Source: Streptomyces triticagri (GTDB taxonomy: Bacteria > Actinomycetota > Actinomycetes > Streptomycetales > Streptomycetaceae). From it: DNA of 64,000 bases. The stretch is taken from positions 1 through 64,000 of the forward strand of contig NZ_QUAK01000038.1 of the NCBI RefSeq assembly GCF_003429565.1, given 5' to 3'. Both the position numbers and the translations under genes were made by a program. The notes under the pieces are model-generated. The model did not search any database. It saw nothing but the letters and a program-made list of their open reading frames with translations, and was not told the origin of the DNA. Positions 43,462-52,179 of the stretch are shown in pieces (position 1 is the stretch's first letter; every line of letters starts with the position of its first letter).

Positions 43462-44484
43462 ATGACCGCAGACCAGCCCCCAGGCCTCGATCTCGACCGG
43501 CTGCGCGGCTATCTGGACCGCGAGCTGCCCGGTCTGGTCCGCGGCCCGCTCGACGGCCGGCTGATCGAGGGCGGCCGGTCGAATCTGACGTACGCGGTCA
43601 CCGACGGCACCGAGCGGTGGGTGGTGCGCAGGCCGCCGCTCGGCCATGTACTCGCCACGGCGCACGACATGAAGCGCGAGCACCGGGTGATCAGCGCGCT
43701 GCACCCGACGGCGGTGCCGGTGCCCCGGACGCTGCTGCTGTGCGAGGACGAGGAGGTGACCGGGGCGCCGTTCTACGTCATGGAGTTCGTGGACGGGACC
43801 CCGTACCGCACCGCGGAGCAGCTGACGGCCATCGGGCCGGAGCGCACCCGGGAGGCCGTGCTCGCCCTGGTCGACACCTTGGTGGAGCTGCATGCGGTCG
43901 ACCCCGCCGAGGCGGGGCTCGCCGACTTCGGGCGGCCCGAGGGCTTCCTCGACCGGCAGCTGCGGCGCTGGGGCAAGCAGCTGGACGCCTCGCGCAACCG
44001 CGAGCTCGCGGGGATCGACGAGCTGCACGCCGCGCTCGGCCGTGAGCTGCCCCGCTCCCCCGCACCGACCGTGGTGCACGGCGACTTCCGCCTCGACAAC
44101 GTCCTGACGGACGAGGAGCAGAACATCCGCGCCGTCCTCGACTGGGAGATGTCCACGCTCGGCGACCCGCTCACCGACCTCGGTCTGCTCGTGATGTACA
44201 GCGCCGAGCTCCAGGTGGCCGACTCCCCCATCAACACGACGGCTTCGGCGCCCGGCCACCCCGCCCCGGCGGAGCTGATCGAGCGGTACGCCGCGCGCTC
44301 GGGGCGTGATGTGTCCGCCGTCTCCTGGTACACGGCCTTCGCCTGGTTCAAGCTCGCCGTGATCCTCGAGGGCATCCACTACCGGTACACCCTGGGCCAG
44401 ACCGTCGGCGCGGGCTTCGACCGCATCGGCGAGCTCGTCCCGGTCTTCATCGAGCACGGCCTCACGACTCTGCAGGAAGGCTGA
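43462..44484 (+). CDS. APH-like phosphotransferase, ACAD10/11 kinase-domain or LvaA type
   Basis: A 340-residue kinase of the aminoglycoside-phosphotransferase fold. It has the ligand-binding GRSNLTYAVT loop, WVVRRPPLGH (ATP-site Lys replaced by Arg), the catalytic loop VVHGDFRLDNVLT (HGDxxxxN) and LDWEMSTLGDPLTDLG (DWE metal motif). It precedes an ACAD11-like dehydrogenase by 6 bp. In animals the two domains are fused in ACAD10/11, and in Pseudomonas LvaA phosphorylates 4-hydroxyacyl-CoA. I therefore infer a 4-hydroxyacyl-CoA kinase, not drug resistance. GAGGAG precedes ATG 43462. Confidence 0.86.
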   Translation: MTADQPPGLDLDRLRGYLDRELPGLVRGPLDGRLIEGGRSNLTYAVTDGTERWVVRRPPLGHVLATAHDMKREHRVISALHPTAVPVPRTLLLCEDEEVTGAPFYVMEFVDGTPYRTAEQLTAIGPERTREAVLALVDTLVELHAVDPAEAGLADFGRPEGFLDRQLRRWGKQLDASRNRELAGIDELHAALGRELPRSPAPTVVHGDFRLDNVLTDEEQNIRAVLDWEMSTLGDPLTDLGLLVMYSAELQVADSPINTTASAPGHPAPAELIERYAARSGRDVSAVSWYTAFAWFKLAVILEGIHYRYTLGQTVGAGFDRIGELVPVFIEHGLTTLQEG

Positions 44485-44490
44485 CGCGCC

Positions 44491-45705
44491 ATGGACTTCG
44501 GATACGACGCGACGACACAGGAACTCCGCGAGAAGCTGCTCGCCTTCATGGACGAGCACGTGTACCCGGCGCAGGCCGTCATGGCGGAGCAGCACGCGAA
44601 GCTCGACTCGCCGTGGCAGACGCCGCCCGTGGTGCAGGAGTTGAAGGCCGAGGCGCGCCGGCGGGGTCTGTGGAACCTCTTCCTGCCGGACAGCGAGCAC
44701 GGTGCCGGGCTGACCAATCTGCAGTACGCGCCGCTGGCCGAAATCACCGGCCGCAGCCCGCAGTTGGCGCCCACGGCACTGAACTGCGCAGCCCCGGACA
44801 CCGGGAACATGGAGGTGCTCGCCCAGTTCGGCTCCCCGCAGCAACAGGCGGACTGGCTGAAGCCGCTGCTCGAGGGCGAGATCCGCTCGGCGTTCGCGAT
44901 GACCGAGCCCGAGGTGGCCTCGTCGGACGCGACGAACATCGAGACGCGGATCGAGCGGGACGGCGACAGCTATGTGATCACCGGCCGCAAGTGGTACATC
45001 TCCGGTGCGATGAACCCGAATTGCAGGATCTTCATCGTGATGGGCAAGACCGACCCCGAGGGCTCGGACATCCGCCGCCAGCAGTCGATGATCCTGGTCC
45101 CGCGCGACACCCCGGGCCTGGAGGTACGCCGTGCCATGCAGGTGTACGGGTACGAGGACCACTGGCACGGCGGGCACGCGGAGGTCGTCTTCGACCGGGT
45201 GCGCGTACCCGCGACGAACCTGATCGGCGAGGAGGGCGGCGGCTTCGCGATCGCCCAGGCACGGCTCGGCCCGGGCCGCATCCACCACTGCATGCGCCTG
45301 ATCGGGATGGCGGAGCGGGCCATCGAGCTGATGTGCCGGCGCGCCGTGACGCGCACCGCGTTCGGCAAGCCGCTCGCCCAGCAGGGCGCCGTGCAGCAGT
45401 GGATCGCGGACGCCCGGGTGGCGGTGGAGCAGCTGCGGCTGCTCGTCCTGAAGACGGCCTGGCTGATGGACACGGTGGGCAACCGCGGTGCGCACACCGA
45501 GATCCAGGCGATCAAGATCGCGACTCCGCGCACCGTGGTGGACATCATCGACCGCGCGGTGCAGCTGCACGGCGCGGGCGGCGTCAGCCAGGACTTCCCG
45601 CTGGCCGAGCTGTGGGCCGGGGCCCGCACCCTGATGCTCGCCGACGGTCCGGACGAGGTGCATCAGCGCTCGCTTGCGCGGCGGGAGTTGAAGAAGTACC
45701 TGTGA
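44491..45705 (+). CDS. Acyl-CoA dehydrogenase, ACAD10/11 (LvaC) type
   Basis: A 404-residue ACAD-fold enzyme with FAMTEPEVASSDATNIETRI (FAD/substrate loop), a middle beta domain with ITGRKWYISGAM, and GFAIAQARLGPGRIHHCMR. The C-terminus ends ADGPDEVHQRS in place of the usual YEGTSxIQ with its catalytic Glu; as I recall, ACAD10/11 keep the same DGPDEVH. It lies 6 bp after the APH-like kinase, with AGGAAGG before the ATG. Together they would convert 4-hydroxyacyl-CoA, through a 4-phospho intermediate, to a 3-hydroxy isomer for beta-oxidation (inference). Confidence 0.88.
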   Translation: MDFGYDATTQELREKLLAFMDEHVYPAQAVMAEQHAKLDSPWQTPPVVQELKAEARRRGLWNLFLPDSEHGAGLTNLQYAPLAEITGRSPQLAPTALNCAAPDTGNMEVLAQFGSPQQQADWLKPLLEGEIRSAFAMTEPEVASSDATNIETRIERDGDSYVITGRKWYISGAMNPNCRIFIVMGKTDPEGSDIRRQQSMILVPRDTPGLEVRRAMQVYGYEDHWHGGHAEVVFDRVRVPATNLIGEEGGGFAIAQARLGPGRIHHCMRLIGMAERAIELMCRRAVTRTAFGKPLAQQGAVQQWIADARVAVEQLRLLVLKTAWLMDTVGNRGAHTEIQAIKIATPRTVVDIIDRAVQLHGAGGVSQDFPLAELWAGARTLMLADGPDEVHQRSLARRELKKYL

Positions 45706-45714
45706 GGAAGCGAG

Positions 45715-45744
45715 AGGGGGCGCGCACCGCGGTGCGCGCCCCCT
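45715..45744. terminator. Hairpin terminator after the ACAD11-like gene
   Basis: Perfect 14-bp arms AGGGGGCGCGCACC and GGTGCGCGCCCCCT enclose a 2-nt centre (effective loop larger). It lies 10 bp after the stop codon. Confidence 0.8.
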
Positions 45745-45784
45745 TCGGCTCGCCCGGCCCCGCTCCGCGTGCTGGACTGGGGCC

Positions 45785-46132
45785 ATGGTCTTCCACGCGG
45801 TGATCGGTGCCGACACTCAGGGCCGGATCCGGTACTGGGACGAGGGCGCGGTACGGCTGTTCGGCCACCGCGCCGAGGTGGCGCTCGGCCGAAGCCTGGA
45901 CCTCGTCGTGCCCGAGCATCTCCGGGAGGCACACTGGGCCGGCTTCCACCGGGCCATGGCGCACCCCGAGGTCAAGGACCTCGCGGCGGACCTGCCCGTG
46001 CTGTGCGCCGACGGCGAGGTGCGGACGTACGCCGGCCGGCTGCTCGTCGTCAGCGACGGTCTGGGCACGGCGCTGGGCGCGACGGCCGTGTACGCCGGCG
46101 AGGGCAGTACGGGCGTCGCGCCCTTCGGCTGA
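45785..46132 (+). CDS. Small single-domain PAS protein
   Basis: A 115-residue protein made of one PAS fold: FHAVIGADTQGRIRYWDEGA, VRLFGHRAEVALGRSLDLVV, PEHLREAHWAGFHRA, and DGEVRTYAGRLLVV. There is no kinase, GGDEF or HTH domain, so it would act as a stand-alone sensor or binding protein. It starts 41 bp after the ACAD terminator and ends 16 bp from the convergent TetR gene. ATG 45785 begins the fold. Confidence 0.85.
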   Translation: MVFHAVIGADTQGRIRYWDEGAVRLFGHRAEVALGRSLDLVVPEHLREAHWAGFHRAMAHPEVKDLAADLPVLCADGEVRTYAGRLLVVSDGLGTALGATAVYAGEGSTGVAPFG

Positions 46133-46147
46133 TACGGGTCGGTGCGC

Positions 46148-46750
46148 TCAGGGCCGCAGGGCGCGCAGCAGCAGGTCCGCGAGGTGGTCGGCGACCTCGC
46201 GCGGGGTGAGCGGGCCGTCTGGGCGGTACCAGGTCGACAGGTGGTGGACCGAGCCGAAGTGGTAGTCGACCACCAGATCGGCGGGGGTCGCGTCCGAGAA
46301 GACGCCCGAGCGCTGGCCCTCCTCGACGAGGGCGCGGAAGCGTTCGTGGTACCTGCGGCGCTCGGCCCGCACCTGCTTGTTCTTCTCGGGGCTCAGCTGG
46401 TGCATCGAGCGGAAGAAGATCGATGCGTCGTCCAGATTGTCGATGGTGGTGACGACGACGTCCGCGGCCGCGTTGCGCAGCCGGGTCTCGACCGGCTCGT
46501 CGGAGACCGCGACCGCGTCGAGGCGCTCCTGCTGCAGCCGCAGCAGCCGGGCGTAGACCTCGTGCAGCAGGTCGTCCTTGGAGCCGAAGTAGTGGTAGAG
46601 GGCGCCCTTGGTGACGCCCGCGGCCTCCACGATCTCCTGGACCGAGGTCCGGTCGTACCCCTGCTCGGCGAAGAGCCGGGTGGCGGCCGCCAGGAGCCGC
46701 TGCGGTACGGGCAACGTGTCCCCGTCCGTCGTCCTTGGCACTGCCGCCAC
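46148..46750 (-). CDS. TetR-family regulator of the ligase/SDR operon
   Basis: A 200-residue TetR regulator: HTH in LLAAATRLFAEQGYDRTSVQ, then GVTKGALYHYFGSKDDLLHEVY. The C-terminal domain is TetR_C-like (FRSMHQLSPEKNKQVRAERR). It is the last gene of a minus-strand run SDR, ligase, TetR; a candidate operator lies before the SDR gene. The type is common among regulators of fatty-acid and CoA-ester catabolism. The start is GTG 46750. Confidence 0.88.
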   Translation of the reverse strand: MAAVPRTTDGDTLPVPQRLLAAATRLFAEQGYDRTSVQEIVEAAGVTKGALYHYFGSKDDLLHEVYARLLRLQQERLDAVAVSDEPVETRLRNAAADVVVTTIDNLDDASIFFRSMHQLSPEKNKQVRAERRRYHERFRALVEEGQRSGVFSDATPADLVVDYHFGSVHHLSTWYRPDGPLTPREVADHLADLLLRALRP

Positions 46751-46771
46751 CTGCCTTTCGTGAACTGGACT

Positions 46772-48430
46772 CTATGGGCGGGAACGCAGTTCCCGCCGGA
46801 GGATCTTCCCACTTGCCGTCTTGGGCAGTTCCGGCAGGACCTCGACTTCCCGCGGGTACTTGTAGGCGGCGAGTCTGTCCTTGCAGTACGCGGCCAGTTC
46901 GGCGGGGTCCGCGGCGGCGTCCGGCCGCAGGCTGACATACGCGCGGACCGACTCGCCGCGGTAGGCGTCGGGCACGCCGACCACCGCGGCCTCGCGGACC
47001 GCGGGGTGGGTGTACAGGACGTCCTCCACCTCCCGCGGCCAGACCTTGAAGCCGGAGGCGTTGATCATGTCCTTCTTGCGGTCGACGACGTACAGCCAGC
47101 CGTCGCGGTCCATGAACCCGATGTCGCCGGTGCGCAGTTCACCGTCCGGGAAGCCCTCGGCGGTGGCCTCCGGGCGGCGCCAGTAGCCGGGCACGACCTG
47201 CGGTCCGCGCACCGCGATCTCGCCGTGCTCGCCGATCGGCACGTCCCGCCCCTGGTCGTCGATGATCCGTACGACGGTGTCCGGGCCGGGGACCCCGACG
47301 GACAGCGTGCCGGACTCCGGGTCCACGGGTGCCTCGTGCTGCGGCGGTACGGAGGCGCAGGGCGCGGTGCACTCGGTGAGCCCGTAGCCGTTGTGCAGTG
47401 TGGGCCCGAAGCCGGTCCGGAACTTCTCGACCAGGGCGGGCGGCACCGGAGCACCGCCGGAGGAGATGACCTGGAAGGAGGCGAAGTGCTCGCGGGTGGC
47501 GCCCGGGTGCGCGGCGAGCGCCATGAACGCGGTGGACGGGCCGACGGTGTAGGCCGGCCGGTGCTCGGCGAAGGCGTCGAGCACCACGCCGGGCTCGAAA
47601 CGGTAGGCGAGGACGAGGGTTCCGGCGTTGGCGAAACAGGCGGCGAGCTCGCAGACCATGCCGGTGATGTGGAAGAGCGGCGCGAGCGCGAAGTACGGCG
47701 AGCCGGCCGGTATCGGGTGCCCGGTGCGCTGGCGTTCGGCGTTGTAGGTGATGGCGCCGTGCGGATTGGTGGCGCCCTTGGGGGTGCCGCTGGTGCCGGA
47801 GGTGTAGCTGATCAGGGCGATGTCGTCGGCGGCGGGCTCGCGCTCGGCGGGCGCCGGCAGGTCCGCGCGGGCGACGGCGAGCAGGTCCGCGGCGTCGTCG
47901 GCCACCGGCAGCCGCTCGAAGCCGAGCACCCGCGGGTCGTCCCGGGTCTGCAGATCGCGTTCGCAGGCGGTGAGGACCAGGCGTACGGAGGAGCCCGCGG
48001 CCGTCTCCCGCAGATAGCCCTCCCAGGCCCGGTCCGCGCAGATCAGGACGGTGACCTCGGCGTCGTCGAGGACGTGCCGCACCTCGGCCGACTTGTACAT
48101 CGGGTTGACCGGGACGACGACGGCGCCCGCCTTCCAGGCGCCGAGCAGGGCGAGCACGAAGTGCGGGGAGTTCTGCAGCATGATCGCGACCCGGTCGCCG
48201 CGCTCCAGGCCGCGTGCGGCGAGGTGGCCGGCCACGGCATCGGAGAGCCGGTCGGTCTCCGCGTAGCTCAGCCGGCCGTCGAAGTAGGCGAGCGCGGTGT
48301 GTTCCGGGGTCTCGGCGGCCGCGGCGCGGAAGGCGCGGACCACGGTCGGCGGCGGGTCGACCGGCCGGCGCTGCTGCTCGCTGAGGAGGGCGAGCCAGGG
48401 CTGGTCGCGGTATGTCGTCGTGCCGGTCAC
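46772..48430 (-). CDS. Acyl-CoA synthetase (AMP-forming ligase)
   Basis: A 552-residue ANL-superfamily ligase. The P-loop is ISYTSGTSGTPKGA, followed by NGYGLTECTAP (A5), TGDIGFMDRDGWLYVVDRKK (A7-A8) and the C-terminal PKTASGKILRREL with catalytic Lys. It makes an acyl-CoA from an acid, CoA and ATP. GTG at 48430 overlaps the SDR stop (GTGA), so the pair is coupled. The substrate is probably a fatty or aryl-alkyl acid. Confidence 0.9.
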   Translation of the reverse strand: MTGTTTYRDQPWLALLSEQQRRPVDPPPTVVRAFRAAAAETPEHTALAYFDGRLSYAETDRLSDAVAGHLAARGLERGDRVAIMLQNSPHFVLALLGAWKAGAVVVPVNPMYKSAEVRHVLDDAEVTVLICADRAWEGYLRETAAGSSVRLVLTACERDLQTRDDPRVLGFERLPVADDAADLLAVARADLPAPAEREPAADDIALISYTSGTSGTPKGATNPHGAITYNAERQRTGHPIPAGSPYFALAPLFHITGMVCELAACFANAGTLVLAYRFEPGVVLDAFAEHRPAYTVGPSTAFMALAAHPGATREHFASFQVISSGGAPVPPALVEKFRTGFGPTLHNGYGLTECTAPCASVPPQHEAPVDPESGTLSVGVPGPDTVVRIIDDQGRDVPIGEHGEIAVRGPQVVPGYWRRPEATAEGFPDGELRTGDIGFMDRDGWLYVVDRKKDMINASGFKVWPREVEDVLYTHPAVREAAVVGVPDAYRGESVRAYVSLRPDAAADPAELAAYCKDRLAAYKYPREVEVLPELPKTASGKILRRELRSRP

Positions 48431-49242
48431 CGTGCCGTCTCCTCCCACTTGCGCTGGATGCGGTTCATCCCGCCGAGCCATCGGTCCGGTTCGGCCGCGC
48501 GGGCCTGGTAGTACGGGCCGACCTCGGGGTGCGGCAGGATCAGGAAGCGGTCCTCGGCGATCCCGGCGAAGAGAGCGTCCGCCACGTCCTCGGGCTCGAT
48601 CGCGGTCGGCGCGAGCACCAGTTCACCGGCCGTGCCGGAGGCGGTGAGCATGTCGGTGCGTACGCCCTGGGGGCAGATGGCGTGCACCTTCAGGCCACGG
48701 TGGCGGTAGGTGAGCGAGAGCCATTCGGCGAAGGCGTACGCGCCGTGCTTGGTGACCGAGTAGGGCGCGGCGCCGACCATGGTGAGCAGCCCGGCCGCCG
48801 AGACGGTGGAGACGAACCGGCCCCCGCCCCGCTCCAGCCAGCCGGGCAGCAGGGCGCGGGCCGCTCTGACGTGGGCCATCACATTGACGTCCCAGGCCGT
48901 CTCCCAGACCTCCTCCTCGGCCGCCTCGGTGCCGCCGGATGCCACGCCGGCGTTCGCGCAGTAGACGTCGACCGTGCCGTCGAGTGCGGCCACGGCAGCG
49001 GGCACGATCGCGGATGCGTCGCCGGGCACGGCCACGGCACCGATCTCGTCCGCGACGGACTTGGCGCGGTCCCCGTCCAGATCGTTGACCACGACGCGGG
49101 CGCCCTCGGCGGCGAACCTGCGGGCGAGGGCCGCGCCGATGCCGCCGCCCGCTCCGGTGACGACAACTCCCTTGCCCTGCAGGGCGTCTGCGAGGTACGG
49201 AGCGTACGGCGGCTGGTTCTCCTGCGAGTGCGAGGTACTCAT
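48427..49242 (-). CDS. SDR-family oxidoreductase, first gene of the ligase/TetR operon
   Basis: A 271-residue classical SDR. It has TGAGGGIG (cofactor), CANAG, Ser148 (STVSAAG), and Tyr161/Lys165 in APYSVTKHGAYAFAEWLS. The triad is complete. It is coupled to the acyl-CoA synthetase downstream, so oxidation or reduction of a 3-hydroxyacyl or alcohol intermediate is likely. ACGGAGATCG precedes the ATG at 49240-49242. Confidence 0.88.
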   Translation of the reverse strand: MSTSHSQENQPPYAPYLADALQGKGVVVTGAGGGIGAALARRFAAEGARVVVNDLDGDRAKSVADEIGAVAVPGDASAIVPAAVAALDGTVDVYCANAGVASGGTEAAEEEVWETAWDVNVMAHVRAARALLPGWLERGGGRFVSTVSAAGLLTMVGAAPYSVTKHGAYAFAEWLSLTYRHRGLKVHAICPQGVRTDMLTASGTAGELVLAPTAIEPEDVADALFAGIAEDRFLILPHPEVGPYYQARAAEPDRWLGGMNRIQRKWEETAR

Positions 49243-49281
49243 CGATCTCCGTAAGTTGTCAGGCGGCCCGAGAGTCGCAGA

Positions 49282-49299
49282 CTAACCAGTCGGTATGTC
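49282..49299. promoter_or_regulatory. Candidate TetR operator before the SDR/ligase/TetR operon
   Basis: CTAACCAGTCGGTATGTC is an imperfect dyad (reverse GACATACCGACTGGTTAG) about 40 bp upstream of the SDR start. The half-site CGGTATGT is shared with the perfect palindrome at 63834-63849. It lies in the divergent spacer shared with the muramidase gene. Confidence 0.5.
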
Positions 49300-49427
49300 T
49301 TCCGGGAAGGGGTCGTCCCGACCGCGTCCCGTCCAGTTCGTTCCCCGCACGGCACCCGGCGGCTAGCGTGCGTGCTCATGTCACCTCGAGATCGCTCCAG
49401 TCACTTCGGAACCAGGGAGGGCACTTC

Positions 49428-50702
49428 ATGAACCTGTCCAGACGGGGCCTGCTCGCCGCCACCACGGCCACCGCGGCAGCCGGCGCGATGGCCGCCGCCC
49501 CTGCGGCAGCGGCGGACCGGGGCCACGGCGGCGGACGCCGGCTGCGCACCGGTTACGAGCGGCTGGCCGCCGACGGCTACCGGCTGCTCGACGGTCGGAG
49601 CGTCGGCATCGTGACCAACCCGACCGGCGTGACCCGCGGCGGCCCCGGCAGCGGCGGCGTGCAGCACATCGTGGACGTGATGCACGCCGACGAACGGATC
49701 GAGCTGACCGCCGTGTTCGGCCCCGAGCACGGTTTCCGCGGCACCGCACAGGCGGGCGGCTCCGAGGGGCGCTACGACGACCCGGCGACCGGCCTGCCCG
49801 TCTACGACACGTACCAGACGAGCGGGCAGGATCTCGCGGACATCTTCACCGAGTCCGGAGTGGAGACCGTCGTCTTCGACATCCAGGACGCGGGCGCCCG
49901 GTTCTACACGTACATCTGGACGCTCTACGACTGCATGGAGGCGGCGGAGCTCGCCGGGCTGCCGTTCGTGGTGCTCGACCGGCCGAATCCGGTGACCGGG
50001 CGGGCAGCGCTCGGCCCTGTGCTGCACAAGGAGTTCGCCACGTTCGTCGGGCGCGAGCCCATCTCGCAGGCGCACGGGATGACCGTGGCGGAGCTGGCGC
50101 TGCTGTTCAACGGTGAGTTCCTGGAGCGGCCCGTGGAACTCGAGACGGTGTGGATGTCGGGCTGGCGGCGCGACGACTTCTACGACGCGTCGGGCCTTCC
50201 CTGGGTGCCGCCGAGCCCGAACATGCCCACGCCGGAGACCGCGGTGGTGTATTCCGGCACCTGCCTGTTCGAGGGCACCAACCTCTCCGAGGGCCGTGGC
50301 ACCACCCGGCCGTTCGAGCTGCTGGGCGCCGAGGGCATCGACCGCGGCTGGGCCGAGCTCGCGAACCGCGAGGAGCTGCCCGGCGTCGACTTCCGCGAGG
50401 CCTACTTCGAGCCGACCTTCTCGAAGTTCGAGGGCAAGACGGTCGGCGGGGTGCAGATCCATGTGTACGACCGTGAGGTCTTCGACCCGGTACGGACCGG
50501 GATCGCGCTGCTGATCACCGCCAAGCAGGCCTGGAGCGGATTCGCCTGGCGCGACGACAACTGGATCGACAAGCTGACCGGCTCCACCCGGGTGCGCACC
50601 ATGATCGACGCGGGCGCGGACACCGACGAGGTGGTGGCCGGCTGGCAGGACGAGCTCGCGGACTTCCGTGCGGTGCGGCGGAAGTACCTCAAGTACCGCT
50701 GA
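49428..50702 (+). CDS. DUF1343/NamZ-type exo-beta-N-acetylmuramidase, Tat-exported
   Basis: A 424-residue secreted protein. A twin-arginine signal (LSRRGLLAATTATAAAGAMA, then AAPAAAA) covers residues 1-33. The mature protein is DUF1343: VGIVTNPTGVTR, GPEHGFRGTAQAG, DIQDAGARFYTYIWTLYDCM, VLDRPNPVTG, WVPPSPNMPTPETA and GTNLSEGRGTTRPFELLGA. In NamZ this fold releases terminal MurNAc from peptidoglycan chains, so a role in wall turnover or recycling is likely. Internal residues NPxG..EHGFRG are as in the family. ATG 49428 follows AGGGAGG. Confidence 0.9.
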   Translation: MNLSRRGLLAATTATAAAGAMAAAPAAAADRGHGGGRRLRTGYERLAADGYRLLDGRSVGIVTNPTGVTRGGPGSGGVQHIVDVMHADERIELTAVFGPEHGFRGTAQAGGSEGRYDDPATGLPVYDTYQTSGQDLADIFTESGVETVVFDIQDAGARFYTYIWTLYDCMEAAELAGLPFVVLDRPNPVTGRAALGPVLHKEFATFVGREPISQAHGMTVAELALLFNGEFLERPVELETVWMSGWRRDDFYDASGLPWVPPSPNMPTPETAVVYSGTCLFEGTNLSEGRGTTRPFELLGAEGIDRGWAELANREELPGVDFREAYFEPTFSKFEGKTVGGVQIHVYDREVFDPVRTGIALLITAKQAWSGFAWRDDNWIDKLTGSTRVRTMIDAGADTDEVVAGWQDELADFRAVRRKYLKYR

Positions 50703-50724
50703 TCACACGGCTGTCGTACGCGGA

Positions 50725-50758
50725 CGGGGCCCGCCCGGAGTTGTCCGGGCGGGCCCCG
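50725..50758. terminator. Strong hairpin terminator after the NamZ-type gene
   Basis: Perfect 15-bp arms (50725-50739 and 50744-50758) enclose GTTG. It lies 22 bp after the stop. Confidence 0.88.
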
Positions 50759-50929
50759 CGGCCGTGCGGATCAGCGGTGCGAGGGACCTGGTGGGCGCCT
50801 TCCGGCCCGATGACGGCTGCCGTTCGAAATCCGATGGCGAACCGATGGAGCCGGATGAGGCCGGCGTACGTCGAAGGCTCGACGCCGTTGCGTCGACGCG
50901 AGACAGCCCGCTCAAGGAGGTGCGTTGCC

Positions 50930-51544
50930 ATGGCCGGTTTCCGCAGCCTGGCGAGACAGGTTCGTGACCCTCACAACGACCTGGCACTGCGGCGGTATTC
51001 GCTGCGCAAATGCCTGGAACGCTTCGCCCCCTACGGCCACCGGGCCACCTGGGACCACCTGTGCGCCCGGGCCGGGTTCGGCCCCGAGGACCGCGCTCCC
51101 GAGCCCGCCCGCCTGGTCGCGGCGCTCGACGAGCTGGAGGAGGCCCGGGCCGTGTGGCTCGGCTACGAGGCGGAGTTCGCCGACCGCCGCAGGCGCGAGA
51201 AGCACCACGGCCTTCGCCGGCCCGGCACCGTGGACCACTGGCACCGCTGCACCTGGGGTGGCTGCGGGATCGCCTGGTGCGACGACCCGCACACCCACCC
51301 CGCCGAGCCGCTCGCCGACGTCCTGCGCAAACTGATCGCGGCCCTGGAGCGGGAGCCTGGCACCCACTGCCCGGTCTGCTCGGACGCGGACATCACCTGG
51401 AACCCCGACCTCGGTCACGAGCCCTGGGCCGGTCCGGTCTGCACGGGCTGCGGCATCCTGGTGCCGCAGCCCGTACTCGCGCCCGCGGCCCTGATCCGGG
51501 CCCGGCAGTCCGCACCCGCGGGCCGCGCGCTGGTCACGGCGTGA
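50930..51544 (+). CDS. Hypothetical protein with zinc-ribbon Cys/His clusters
   Basis: A 204-residue basic protein that I do not recognise. Residues ~1-95 are helical (VRDPHNDLALRRYSLRKCLE, LDELEEARAVWLGYEAEFAD). Two metal-binding-looking clusters follow: CTWGGCGIAWCDDPHTH and CPVCSDADI..CTGCGI, the second a C-x2-C..C-x2-C zinc ribbon. AAGGAGGT lies eight bases before the ATG, a perfect ribosome site, so it is well expressed. Its 3' end overlaps the convergent next gene by 11 bp. A DNA- or RNA-binding role is possible but unproven. Confidence 0.72.
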   Translation: MAGFRSLARQVRDPHNDLALRRYSLRKCLERFAPYGHRATWDHLCARAGFGPEDRAPEPARLVAALDELEEARAVWLGYEAEFADRRRREKHHGLRRPGTVDHWHRCTWGGCGIAWCDDPHTHPAEPLADVLRKLIAALEREPGTHCPVCSDADITWNPDLGHEPWAGPVCTGCGILVPQPVLAPAALIRARQSAPAGRALVTA

Positions 51545-52052
51545 GCACGTCCGTGTGGATCGCCAGCTTGAACTGGGCGTGCATCAGCGGCGTCGCGATC
51601 TTCGCGTCCGCCCGTCCGCGGGCGGAGACCTTGAGGCCGAGCGGCACTCCCTTGTGCACGAACATCTGCCAGACATAACTGCGGTACTGGCCACCACCGG
51701 TCGGCGCGGAGTCGGTGGTGGCCGTCGAGTCGTACCCGGACCCCGCGTCCAGCGGGTCGCGGACGAAACGCGCCCGGTACTCGCTCGGCCTGCTGTCCGG
51801 CTCCCAGAAGACCATCGCCGACAGCACGCCCCAGCCCTCGTGGCTCGGCCAGATGAGCCCAGAGCGGCCGTCGGGGAACTCGGACGGATCGCCGCCGCCC
51901 TGCGCGGGATCGTGCATCTTCCAGGGGTCGTACGACTCCTCGTCCTGCTCGTAGGGGAACCGCACGAGGTGATAACCGTCGCTGTCGTAGTCGATGTTCT
52001 GCGGCGGTGACTGCTCGACGTCCCACTTCAGTGAACAGATGGCGAGTCCCAT
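51534..52052 (-). CDS. Hypothetical protein
   Basis: A 172-residue, Trp/Tyr/Asp-rich soluble protein that I cannot assign. It begins MGLAICSLKWDVEQSPPQNI, has LIWPSHEGWGVLSAMVFWEP and QYRSYVWQMFVHKGVPLGLK, and looks beta-rich. There is no signal peptide. The last codons overlap the stop of the convergent zinc-ribbon gene. GGAGCGCC lies in front of the ATG at 52050-52052. Confidence 0.6.
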   Translation of the reverse strand: MGLAICSLKWDVEQSPPQNIDYDSDGYHLVRFPYEQDEESYDPWKMHDPAQGGGDPSEFPDGRSGLIWPSHEGWGVLSAMVFWEPDSRPSEYRARFVRDPLDAGSGYDSTATTDSAPTGGGQYRSYVWQMFVHKGVPLGLKVSARGRADAKIATPLMHAQFKLAIHTDVLTP

Positions 52053-52179
52053 CGGCGCTCCTCACGGTGTCGCTCGAGCGGCCCGCGTCCCACGGGCCGC
52101 TCCCGACGCGTACGGCGTCGCCCCTGGCCCGTACCCCGCACGCGGGGCGCCCAACAGTCCGCGCACCGGCCGCCGTTGG

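Noticed and set aside
43462..44484. Aminoglycoside resistance gene
   Set aside because: The fold matches, but the 6-bp link to an ACAD11-like dehydrogenase points to acyl-CoA metabolism.
46774..46797. GGCGGGAA/TTCCCGCC hairpin as a terminator of the acyl-CoA synthetase
   Set aside because: It lies within the coding end of the gene and the TetR gene follows in the same direction 22 bp on, so termination there is unlikely to be its purpose.
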